From positions 1 to 64,000 of the forward strand of contig CAVRTM010000006.1 in the NCBI GenBank assembly GCA_963724015.1: DNA of 64,000 bases. Direction: 5' to 3'. The notes under the pieces are model-generated. The model did no database searches. It saw only the letters and a list, made by a program, of their open reading frames with translations, and had not been told where the DNA came from. Position 1 is the first letter of the stretch. Every line of letters starts with the position of its first letter. Position numbers and translations under genes: made by a program. Below, in pieces: positions 39,001 to 48,383 of the stretch. The stretch comes from CAVRTM01 sp963724015. GTDB lineage: Bacteria; Actinomycetota; Actinomycetes; Actinomycetales; Dermatophilaceae.

Positions 39001-39208
39001 GGGTCAGCTTGCCGGCGGCCGCGGCCGGTACCGCCACCGCCGGCGCCCGCGACGAGGCCAGCACGTTCGCCGGGGCGGACGCGCTGGGGAGCGCCTGGGC
39101 GGCCGGGGCCAGGGCCGGGGCCCCGACCAGGGCCGCGAGGGCCACGACGGCGCAGCGGCGCACGCGGCGTCGCACCGCCGTCGAGGGCCTGGGCTGGAGA
39201 AGTCTCAT
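36046..39208 (-). CDS. multicopper oxidase-like protein lacking copper ligands, with Ig-like repeats (frame broken once)
   Basis: Corrected length 1,053 residues. Signal peptide about 1-40; a cupredoxin-like domain (about 60-215) whose motif positions read NTLPQAVSLAFPGQ and TFVYEAGHTGDGARQVAMGL, so the usual HWHG and YHSH are absent; a second cupredoxin-like domain to about 390 (LRYVNVGSQSHSMSLLG) ending AFGGMMTFLD. Four or more Ig-like repeats follow (PNPSDGLSPVTVTADLSD), then a C-terminal lectin-like domain (about 840-1053; AIFSDTFDSGALTAWSAQ). It is secreted and probably structural, not enzymatic. One duplicated G near 38740 shifts the frame. It follows the 39219 gene after 10 bp. Confidence 0.8.
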
Positions 39209-39218
39209 TGCCTCGTCC

Positions 39219-40517
39219 TCACTTCGCCGAGCAGCCGGCGGGCGGGTCGATGCGGAAGACCGTCATCATCCCCCCGAAGGTCGCTCCGTAGTTGGTGGCC
39301 TGCTGCAGCGCGTGGCTGTGGGCCACGTGGTAGTACTCGCCGCACTCGTTGTTGGACGTGATCATCGTGGGCAGCGGGTTCTTCGTCCCGAGGTAGGGGC
39401 TCTCGCTGAACCACGTGTCCGTGCCCACCAGGAGCTGGTCGGTGATGGCCGGGATCTGTGTCGGGATGGGGTTGGTCGTCGGTGTCCACTGCTCGACGTC
39501 GCGCCAGTCCATGAGCGCGTCGACCGTCTGCCCCGGCTGGACGTCGATGTCGTACTTCAGGTAGGCGAGGTCCTGGCCGGACGGCCCCTGGAGTGCCTGG
39601 CCGTCCTTGTTGACCACGCGCTCGTCGCTGCCGTGCGGGTGGAAGGGGTAGTTGACCGTCCCGGCGTTGAGGTAGCGGATCACCGCCGGGAGCGGGTTGG
39701 TCGCCGCGTCGTAGGGCTTGATGTGCACCAGCGCGCCGTACGGCTGCGTGGGGAGCCACGAGGCGTTGTTCGGGGCGAGCGTGTCCGGCATGCTGCGGCC
39801 GTTGATCATGAAGTACCGCGCGTTGTACGCGCCCCAGTCGTAGGGCTCCTGGCGCTCGACCGCCAGGTGCAGGTCGGGGTCGACCTCGGAGAGCAGGAAG
39901 ACGTACTCGTTGGCGCCGTTGAAGGCCGAGTCGGCGCGGTCATTGACCTGGCTCGGGTGCCCGGCCGGTCGCACGACGAGGGCGCCGTACAGGCCCATCT
40001 GGACCTGCTTGTCGACGTCCGTGCCGCTCTCGTAGAGGTACGTGCCCGGGCTGCCGGCCGTGAAGGTGTAGGTCACCGATCCCTTGTCGGCAGAGGCCGC
40101 TTGCACCATGGAGGTCAGTGAGCCGCCCGGGTCGAGCTGCGGCTGGGCCGGGTTGCCGTTGGCCTTCACGCCGGTCTGCCCGGGGAAGACGATCGACGTG
40201 GCCTCGGGCAGGGTGTTGTGCAGGACGACGGTCACCGCCTGCCCGGAGGTGACGCACAGCGTGGGACCGGGGAGCTGGAAGCCGCGCGTGCTGTTGCCGT
40301 AGCTCCACATGTAGATCGAGTTGCCGTCTGGCGTCGAGACGTAGCCGTCCTGCGCCGTCAGCGAGAAGGTCTGGTGCGGGTCGGTGTCGCACTGCAGGCC
40401 CTCGGAGGTCGCCGCCTGGCGCGTGCGGGCTGGTGAGCACCGCCGTCGAGCGCCAGCGCGCCGGCCAGGGCCCCGACGACGACCTGCCGTGCGGTAGATG
40501 CGTGTCATGGGACTCAT
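39219..40517 (-). CDS. multicopper oxidase-like protein with C-terminal His motifs only (frame broken at signal peptide)
   Basis: About 431 residues after removing three insertions within 40430-40490. A signal peptide (VVVGALAGALAL) precedes two cupredoxin-like domains. The N-terminal positions read NTLPEATSIVFPGQTG and TYLYESGTDVDKQVQMGL, lacking the canonical HWHG and YHSH. The second half keeps YPFHPHGSDERVV (like HPFHLHG) and ends CGEYYHVAHSHALQQATNYG then GGMMTVF. So only the C-terminal set of copper ligands is retained. The ATG at 40515-40517 overlaps the upstream stop (ATGA), with GAGGAG as ribosome binding site. It is a paralogue of the 36046 gene (shared NTLPxA...FPGQ and GGMMT). Confidence 0.8.
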   Translation of the reverse strand: MSPMTRIYRTAGRRRGPGRRAGARRRCSPARTRQAATSEGLQCDTDPHQTFSLTAQDGYVSTPDGNSIYMWSYGNSTRGFQLPGPTLCVTSGQAVTVVLHNTLPEATSIVFPGQTGVKANGNPAQPQLDPGGSLTSMVQAASADKGSVTYTFTAGSPGTYLYESGTDVDKQVQMGLYGALVVRPAGHPSQVNDRADSAFNGANEYVFLLSEVDPDLHLAVERQEPYDWGAYNARYFMINGRSMPDTLAPNNASWLPTQPYGALVHIKPYDAATNPLPAVIRYLNAGTVNYPFHPHGSDERVVNKDGQALQGPSGQDLAYLKYDIDVQPGQTVDALMDWRDVEQWTPTTNPIPTQIPAITDQLLVGTDTWFSESPYLGTKNPLPTMITSNNECGEYYHVAHSHALQQATNYGATFGGMMTVFRIDPPAGCSAK

Positions 40518-41828
40518 CGGGTCTCCTCGGTTCTGCCGGTCACGTGTTCGCGGTGAGCTGGGGGGCGTAGGTACCGGCGCTTGCCGACGACGATCTTCGT
40601 CATCATGCCGCCGTACCCGGTGCCGCCGCCGTTGTTGAGGTAGCGAGTAGCTGCCGGTCGTAGAGCAGGTACTCGCCCGGTGCCGGCGCCGTGAAGATGA
40701 CGTCGCGGCTCTCGCCGGGGCCGACGTCGACGGTGTTGGTGGTGATGTAGTTCGCCGTGCCGTCTCGCCCCTTGAGCAGGCTGGCGTCCTTGGCGACGAT
40801 CGGTCAGGTCGATGTTGTCCACCGACAGCGCGTGGTTCTGGTAGCCGAGGTTGGACATCCGCAGCAGCACGCGCTCACCGGCGTTGCACGTGACCAGCGA
40901 CGAGATCGGCTGGTACTGCAGGCGGCCCGCTGTCGGTGGCGAGGGGGTTCGCCGTTGGCTGCGAGGGTGTCCGGGTAGCCGCGGCCGTTGAGCAGCCAGA
41001 AGCTCGGGTCGAAGTCGGTCCAGTCGCTGACCTGGATGTGCGCGTCGCGGTAGTGCGCGGCCGACCACAGCTCGGTGATCATGAAGGCGAACTCGCGGTC
41101 GTAGCGCGTGGACCCGTCGCCGTCGTTGTACGCGTACTTCGTGCCGACCGGGTTACCGGCCACCGGCCAGCTTGTTCTGCTTCGGCCGCACGAAGACCAT
41201 GCCGGTCATGCCCATCTGCACGTGCTCGACGTCCTCGAAGTGGCAGTGGTACATGTACGTCCCCGCGTCGTGCGGTCGGTAGAAGTAGGACAGGTCACGC
41301 CCGACCGGCACGGCGAGCGAGAGCTCGGGCACGCCGTCGAACAGCGGGATCGCGTTGACGAAACCGTGCCAGTGCAGCGTGTGCCCGTCGAAGAGGTCGG
41401 GTCGCTGCAGCAGGCCGAGGTTGGTCAGCGTGATGGTGATGTCGTCCTCCTCGTCGAAGGCCATCATCGGCGCGCTGATCTGGGCCTTGCCGCGCTGCGC
41501 GGCCACCTGGGCGCGCGATCATGCCCGTGACGTCGCGGAAGCCGAAGACGTAGGTGTTGAAGCGGGCTCGGCGCCAGCGAGTCCGGGAAGAAGGGCGGGT
41601 CGGCCGGCGCGTCGGCCGGCATGCGACACCCAGCCGTCGGTGCCGACGAGGTGCACCGTCTTCTTCGGGTGGGCGACGGCCGCGGCCGCCGCAGCGACGC
41701 GCGGCGCGGCGCCGGCGACGGGTGCGGTGAGCATCCGGGAGCCCGAGGACGGCGGCTCCGGCGAGGCCGGCACCCCCGGACAGCAGGGTCCGTCGAGAGA
41801 GACTGCGGCGGTTCGTGTTCTCGGTCAT
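40514..41828 (-). CDS. multicopper oxidase-like protein with N-terminal His motifs only (many frame breaks)
   Basis: Reconstructed at about 435 residues. It starts TENTNRRSLSRRTLLSGGAG, a twin-arginine signal, so it may be exported folded with its cofactor. The N-terminal cupredoxin domain has GHTLHWHGFVNAIPLFDG and TYMYHCHFEDVEHVQMGMTG, the complete first pair of copper motifs. The second domain reads RVLLRMSNLGYQNHALSVDN where HxxHxHG is expected, and ends LLYDRQLL, then YGGMMTKIVVGKR, without an HCHxxxH motif. At least seven single-base insertions break the frame. ATGA coupling to the next gene suggests 1:1 synthesis with it. Confidence 0.78.
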
Positions 41829-41918
41829 CGTGGTTCACTCCCGTGACGGTGCTGGGACGAAGGGGTGGTCGGAGGTGGCCTGCCCGCCGAGGGGGGTCGC
41901 GGGCAGGCCACCGGTCGG

Positions 41919-44900
41919 TCACGGCGTCAGCTGGTCGGAGCCGGCGTCGTAGCGGCTGGTCGGGCCGAGGGAGGGTCGGCCTGTCCCCGTCGATGTCGGC
42001 CGCTGGCGGCAGGAGACGGTGTAGCTGCCGAGGCCCCAGGCCCCAGCGGACCTGGTGCTCGCGGCACCCCGGCCGTAGGCCGGGGAGCCGGTGCCGCCGA
42101 GGTGGTAGTCGCCCATCAGGCTCGGCGGCAGGAGCTCGGCGACCATGACCGCCTGCCGGAACGCCGGGTAGGTGCGCGAGGCCAGCACGTTGACCGTCAG
42201 CGTCGTACGGGTCCTTCAGCCCGGGTGCGTCCGTCACCGTGTTGCTCGGCGTCGCCGTCGGTGCCCTCGGCCGTCTGGAGGACCGAGCTCAGCCGGGTCG
42301 AGCTGCGCCCGGGACGTCCGACGACGCCCATGTCCCAGTTGTTCGACGCCGTTGTCCGAGCCGTCGGGCAGCGTGCCGCCGATGCCGTAGACGTAGCCGC
42401 CGTTGAAGCTGCCGGCCCGGTTGTCGCCAGAACACGTTGTCGAGCAGCGTGGGCTTGCTGAACGTCGTCGCCGCCAGGGTCGCGCGCCCGGGGAACGCGA
42501 ATCCGTGCTGCGCAGCCGCGCCTGCAGCGGGTCGCTGTTGGCCGCGGTCGAGAGGCCGGCCGGTGCCGGCGTCGCCGTCGCTGGTGACGGCGGTCGCCGT
42601 GGTCAGGTTCTTGGCGACCGTGTTGTCGACGATGTTGACGAACGCCGCGTCGTCGAGGGCGATGCCGCCGCCCTCGTGGGCCGAGACGTTGTTGGCGATG
42701 GTGTTGTTGGTGATCGTGATCGTCGCCGGGGTCGAGCCGGGAGACGTGCGAGCCGCTCGTCTGCAGGAGCCGGATGCCGCCACCGTCGTCGTTGGCGAGG
42801 TTGGCCTGGATGACGTTGCCGTCGATGGTGACCGGGCCCGTGCCCGGGCGACAGCTCGGTCGGGTCGGCCGGGCAGCTCGCCGGCGACCATGACCGCGCC
42901 GCCCTCGTCGTAGGACGCGTTGAACCAGATGCGGTTGCTGGCGATCGGCCGCCGTGGCCGCCGAGCCGTGTCGCGTCTGGTAGCCGAACGCGGTGATCGC
43001 GCCGCCGTACTCCGCGGAGAAGTTGCCGCAGATCGCGTTGTCGGTCGACCTGGTAGCCGTCGCTGCCGGTGAAGAGCCCGATGCCGCCGGCGAGGTTGGT
43101 GCCGCCGTTGTCGCGGATCTGGTTGCGGGCCAGCGGTCAGGTCGGTAGTTGCGGTTGTCGCCGGTGTACGGCGTGCCGACCCGGACGCGCGCCGCCGTAG
43201 GAACCGCCGTTGCCGCGGATCACGTTGTCGGTGACCTGCAGGTTCGCGCACGTTGTTGTGCACGTAGATGCCGCCGCCCTGGGTGACCAGGGCACCGGTC
43301 GCGCCGTACGGCGTCTTGATCCCGCCGGTCGAGCTCGTTGATGTTGGCCGGGAAGTCCGACTGGGCGCCGCCGGTGATCGTGAACCCGTCGATCGAGCCG
43401 GGGTAGCCGCGCTCGGCGAACGGGCCGCGACGGGTCGTCGAGCACCGTGACCACCGCGGCGTCCGGCACGTCCGGGTCACCGGAGTAGCTGCAGCGCGCC
43501 GAGCAGCGTGATCCAGGCGGCCCCGCCGGCGTTGTCGGGGTTGAAGCCCGACGCCGTCGAGGATCGAGCCGGGCACGAACGTGCCCGCCGGCGGTCGAAC
43601 CCGCCGGGGCCGACGCCCTGGATGCGCACCTGGTGGTGCACGATGAGGTTCTCGTTGTACTCACCGCGCGGGTTGTCCGCGGTCTGGCGCGTTCGGGCCA
43701 GACGACCACCAGCCAGTACGGCTGTCGCGCTGGTCGGACGCGCGGCCTCGAGCGCGGCCTGGACCGTGCGGATACGTGCTTGCCCGGCCCGACCTCGGCG
43801 AGCCGCGGGTTGGTCGGCCGAGTGCCTGGTGTCGCGGCCGTCGGCGCGTCGAGCACCTGCAGGGTGAGCCCGTTGACGCTCGCAGGCCGCGGCGCCGTTG
43901 GTGATCCGACCGGCTGGCGGACCGGAGACGCGTGGTGCTCGGCACGGTGAAGATGATCTGCGTGTCCGTCCAGCTCGTGGTCGGCACCGCGGTGGCACGC
44001 CGAGCGTGAGCGTGCCGGCCGCGGCACCGAAGCCGATGCCCGGTCACGGTCACCGTCCGGTTGTCGCCGTGCCGTGTTCCTGCGCACGTACGGCCGGTCC
44101 ACCGCGAGCAGCTGCGGGCTGGCGGCGCCGAGGTCGCACTGGGTCGGGTTGGCCGCCGTGGTGTCCGGCGCCAGCGCGGTCGCGGCGACCTGGGTGGGCG
44201 CCTCGTCGGTGACCGTGTACAGACCCGGCCAGGCCTGGAAGTTCGTCGCGATGGTGCGGAACCGCGGGTTGTAGTCGGGGTTCAGGCGCCCCCGGCTGGC
44301 CGGGGTCGTTGCCCGACGAAGCGGTACATGTTCGGGCACGGACCGGCCGGCACCGGGCAGTTGTAGGTGTCGGTCGACGGCTCGAGCGCCTCGTACAGGC
44401 CGTTGAAGTCGGTGTGCGTGGTGTCGACCAGCCGGCCGGCCCAGTCGTAGAGGCCCACCGGCACGTAGCGGCAGGCCCTGCGCCTCGCCGTAGTTGACGC
44501 TGCGCTTGTCCAGCGTCAGGCCGAGGTCGTTGAGCGTGAGGCCCCAGAAGTGCGTCGGGATCGGCACGTCGGTGAACAGGTTGAAGTTCGGCGCCGTCGC
44601 CTGGCCGCGCGCGGACGGTGACCAGCTTGTCGCCGCACGAGCGGGCGGTCCTGGCCCTCGAACGGGCTGCCGCCGCCGGCGAGGAACGCGCTGGTCGGTG
44701 ACGTCACCGTGTGCAGGGCGCCGGCGCAGGCCGAGATGATGCCGGCCTGCTGCGACGGCGGCTGCGGGGCGGCAGCGGAGTCGTGTGTCGGCGGCCCGGC
44801 CGGGTCGGTCGGCGATCGCCGGGGTGGCCGGCGGGTAGTTCTCCTGCGGCAGGTAGCTGTCGCCGTCGAAGACGTTGACGTCCTCCTCCTTGGTCACCTG

Positions 44901-47386
44901 GTACATCGGCTTGCCGTCCACCGGGTCGTCGGGGATGTCGACCGAGACGATGTAGTCCTGCGGGCCGCAGGTCCTGCTCCTGGCCGTCCGGCAGCGGCGC
45001 GTACGAGGTCGAGCCCGTCGGGGTTGTGCACGGTGTCGGTCGTCGGGTACAGGTTGATCTTCGAGGTGGCGAAGCCGTAGTTGCCGTTGACGGTCTGCGC
45101 CGCGGCGCCGGGGTCGGTCGTGTCGCTCGGCCCGATGGCGACGCCCATCATGGGTGCCTCGACGCACATCCGGTTCGCCGTCGCGCCGGACTCGGGCAGC
45201 GCCTGCTGGTCGGTCAGCGGCTGACCGTTGTACTGGCGGGCCGTGCAGCCGCGCGGCGGCTGCCACTTCTCGGAGGTGTAGGACTCCTGGACCTCGGCAC
45301 CCTTGACGAGCGCGCCGCGGTCGGGCGCCGGGTTGTCCACCATGGTGCCCGGGTTCGCCTTGTCCTCCACCTTCAGCGGCACGATCTGCGTGGCCCTGCC
45401 GGCAGGTGTTGGCGATGTCGTCGGCGGTCGTGGCGGTGCACGGCTTGGGGACGTAGAGGTGACCGGCACGCCCGGGATGCCCGGCTGGTAGCTCTCGGTC
45501 GACGGCATCTGCCGGGTCGAGCTCGTTGCGGGTCGTGTCGTAGGTGACCGTGCCGACGATGCCGCCGTTGGTACCGGCGTCGTAGGGCTGCACGCCCCAG
45601 TCGATCTCGCCGCCGAGCCCGATGATCGGCAGGAAGTTGATGTCGACGAGGCTGCCCAGCTTCGTGGTCGCCTTCGTCTCGTTCTCGCCCCGGTAGGTGA
45701 TCCCGGTGGTCTTGTACCGGGTGTTGAACGCCTCCAGCACGAGCCACTTGCCGAGCGGGTAGGTCTCGCGGATGTCGTAGGCGCCGTTGGCGTCGGTGCG
45801 TCGCGGTGTTGGTCGCCTGGTCCATCAGCGAGTTGTCCCGCTCGCGCACGGTCAGCGCGAACTGCGGGACGGCGCTGCTCACCGGGGTCCCGCTTGCCGT
45901 TGCCGTTGTCGTCGACGAAGACGGTGCCGTGCACGTGCGTGAACCAGCCGACGATCATCTTGTTGCCGACGTCGGTCACCCCGCCGTCCTTCACGTCGAC
46001 GTTGAAGCTCCACAGGATGTAGTCCTGGTCGTCGTCCCAGATCGAGAGCTGGTAGGTGCCGTCCGGCACGTTCTTGATGTCGAAGCTGCCGTCGGCGCCG
46101 CCGCGTCCGACGTAGATCTGCGCGTCGCCGGCCCCGAGGTCGGACAGGGCGATCCACGGCTTGCTTGATCGGGCCGCCGCTCTTGGCGCCGGCGAACCCG
46201 GTCTCCGGCACGGTCTGCCCGTTCTGGCCGCCGATGTAGGGCAGGCCCGCGATGGCGACGCCCTTGACCTCACCGGTGGGTGCAGCGCCGCGCGCGGGCA
46301 GCCTGACGGCCTGGGTCCGCACGAAGCCGAACTGCACCGCCGGGACGAGCTCGGCGCCCTTGGTCTGCTCGGTGTCGAAGCCGGTCGCGCCCTCCTGCTC
46401 CCAGATGTCGTGGTCGTGGCCGCCCTCGAGGGTGGTGGTCTGGACCCACTGGTACGTCTGGCCGGCAGTGGGCACCGGCGGGGTGACGGTCGCCGCGTAG
46501 CGGTTCGGGCCCATGTTGGGGATGACGATCTGGCCGGTCGCGGTCGCTGACGCACCTGCCGGTTGATCCGGAGTGCGATGATCGGCCGGTTGTTGGCGTC
46601 GAAGAGGATCGGGCCGGTGCCGTTGCGGTTCTTGTGCTGGTAGACGGTGCACAGCGGGTTGCCGTAGTAGTCGATGCTCACCGTGCCGAAGACGTCGGTC
46701 AGGTGCGCGGTGAAGCCGCTCAGCCCCTGCTCCGCGTCCACCTCGTACGTCGCGTCGACCGGTGCGTTGTCGTTGAACACGTGTGAGCCGCAGCGTCGTC
46801 AGGGGGAGCGGCGTGGGGTTCATCTCCACGACCACCCTCTGGGTCGCCCCCGGAGACGGTGAAGTGCGAACCGTCGATCTTGAACCCGTCCGCGGTCACG
46901 GAGATCAGGTACTTCCCGGCGGGCAGGTTGTCGAGCGCCGTGGAGTCGTCGAGGTCGGTCTCGTCGCCCTGGGCGACGATCGGTGCGAACCCGGAGGTGT
47001 TGCGGGTCGAGGGCCACGGCGCAGCTGTCGGCGTAGTCCGGGTCGGTGCTGCCGCCCTTGGCCGTCGACGGCAGGCACCGGTCGATGCCAGGAGCCGCCG
47101 AGGTGCCTGGATCGCCGGTGTCGTCGACGTTGACGAGCCAGCGGTACTTCTTCACCGCGTCGCCCGAGTGGACGAACCCCGGGCCCGTGTTCACCGAGCG
47201 GGCGCTCTGCACGTGCAGGGTGATGCTCCCTGGCCCGCTGGGTGCGGCGGCGGCCGTGGCGGTCGGCGACGCCGCGGAGGCGACCGACGTCGTAGCAGCC
47301 AGCTGCGCCACAGGGAGCAGCACGGTCGCCAGCCCGACCGCGAGCATGGTCCTGATCGAACGTCCACGGGCCGTCTGAGCTCTCAC
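41919..47386 (-). CDS. giant secreted SdrD-like/TIG/beta-helix protein (dozens of frame breaks)
   Basis: A reconstructed protein of roughly 1,800 residues. In order: signal peptide (SIRTMLAVGLATVLLPVAQL); a carboxypeptidase-regulatory-like domain (LPAGKYLISVTADGFKIDG); two or more SdrD B-like domains (GTVFVDDNGNGKRDPGE; GIVGTVTYDTTRNELDP); an IPT/TIG-like domain (TVTVTGIGFGAAAGTLTLGV); and a long right-handed beta-helix (IRTVQAALEAARP; VTDNVIRGNGGSYGG; ITITNNTIANNVSAHEGGGI) closed by ADIDGDRPSLG and YDAGSDQLTP. It is an extracellular, possibly wall-associated adhesin or scaffold; no sortase motif is visible. The GTG at 47384-47386 has GGAGGG just upstream; an ATG at 47398 is possible. First gene of the operon. 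Confidence 0.72.
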
Positions 47387-47503
47387 GGTGCCCTCCATTG
47401 CGTCTTCCCTGCGTCGTCCCTGCGCCGTCCGGCGCGCGTCGAGGCAACGGTGGGCCGCCGACGCGCCGGGCGGTGGCGCATCGACCGAAGCCCTCAGCAA
47501 GAC

Positions 47504-47585
47504 GTCAGCCGACGGTCATCTCCGCGTGCCGGACACGGCAAGCACGCCGTCATCCGCGGACACGCTCCGGTCATTCCGCCGTCAT
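47504..47585. promoter_or_regulatory. array of GTCAT direct repeats, candidate response-regulator operator
   Basis: GTCAG/GTCAT motifs start at 47504, 47515, 47549, 47570 and 47581. The pairs 47504/47515 and 47570/47581 are exactly 11 bp apart, the spacing used by OmpR/PhoB-type regulators, and the 21- and 34-bp gaps are near two and three helical turns. The array lies between the divergent giant-protein operon and the two-component genes, so it can regulate both. Confidence 0.5.
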
Positions 47586-47711
47586 CCGCGCTGGCTGGTA
47601 GGCGGCGTGGGAGCCGCAAGTCGGGCAAATCGCAAGCGGTCTGCGTCGCCTGCATGATGCGCGGCGCTCGGACAAGCCCCAATCTTGGGGGCCCAGAGAA
47701 GGGGGACGTCG

Positions 47712-48383
47712 TTGAGCACAGTCCTGGTCGTCGATGACGAGGAGCGGATCCGCACCCTGGTCACCCGCACGCTGACCGCCGAGGGGCACTCGGTGGACAC
47801 CGCCGGTGACGGTGCCGCGGCGCTCGACCGGCTGGCCGGCCAGGGGGTCGACCTGGTCCTGCTGGACCTGGTCATGCCACGGTGCAACGGCCTGACGGTC
47901 CTGTCGTCGTTGCGCCAGCGCAAGGATGAGACCCCGGTCATCGTCCTGTCCGGTGTGACGGACATCGGGGCCCGGGTCCAGGCACTGGAGTGGGGCGCGG
48001 TCGACGTCGTGGCCAAGCCCTTCTCGCTCGCCGAGCTGCTCGCCCGGACCCGTCGTCACCTGGCTGCCGCGCGCACCCCGCGCGTGGACCACCGCTTCCT
48101 CGTGGCGGGCGGCATCCGGCTCGACCTCGACCGGCGGCGGGCCACCGTGGCAGACCGTGAGGTGTCGCTGACCGAGCGCGAGTTCGCGCTGCTGGCCCAC
48201 CTGATGCGCCGGCGCGGGGACGTGTGCCGCCGCGAGGAGCTGCTGCACGACGTCTGGGGGCTGGACTTCGACCCGGGCAGCAACGTGGTGGAGGTCTGCG
48301 TCCGCCGGCTGCGCAACAAGCTGCAGCCCGACCCTCCGATCGAGACGATCCGCCGTGTCGGCTACTGCTTCTATGGCCACTGA
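47712..48383 (+). CDS. OmpR-family response regulator
   Basis: A 223-residue response regulator: receiver domain with acidic pair DD at 8-9, phospho-acceptor Asp52 in VDLVLLDLVMP, Thr/Ser switch in VIVLSGVTD and Lys in VVAKPFS; C-terminal winged helix (about 130-220) with EVSLTEREFALLAHLMRR, EELLHDVWG and VRRLRNKL. The TTG at 47712 has GAAGGGGG upstream and leads straight into the STVLVVDDE strand; another TTG at 47685 lies before the ribosome binding site and is unlikely. It overlaps the kinase gene by 11 nt. It is divergent from the giant-protein and MCO operon and likely controls it. Confidence 0.93.
   Translation: MSTVLVVDDEERIRTLVTRTLTAEGHSVDTAGDGAAALDRLAGQGVDLVLLDLVMPRCNGLTVLSSLRQRKDETPVIVLSGVTDIGARVQALEWGAVDVVAKPFSLAELLARTRRHLAAARTPRVDHRFLVAGGIRLDLDRRRATVADREVSLTEREFALLAHLMRRRGDVCRREELLHDVWGLDFDPGSNVVEVCVRRLRNKLQPDPPIETIRRVGYCFYGH

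Noticed and set aside
41390..41460. Programmed frameshifting in the MCO and giant genes
   Set aside because: Break positions are numerous and lack a common slippery heptamer; the pattern of one extra base matches errors elsewhere in the window.
41919..47386. Many short overlapping frames that could be taken for a series of small genes
   Set aside because: Conserved strands of SdrD-like, TIG and beta-helix domains continue from frame to frame in order, so it is one long gene with many indels.
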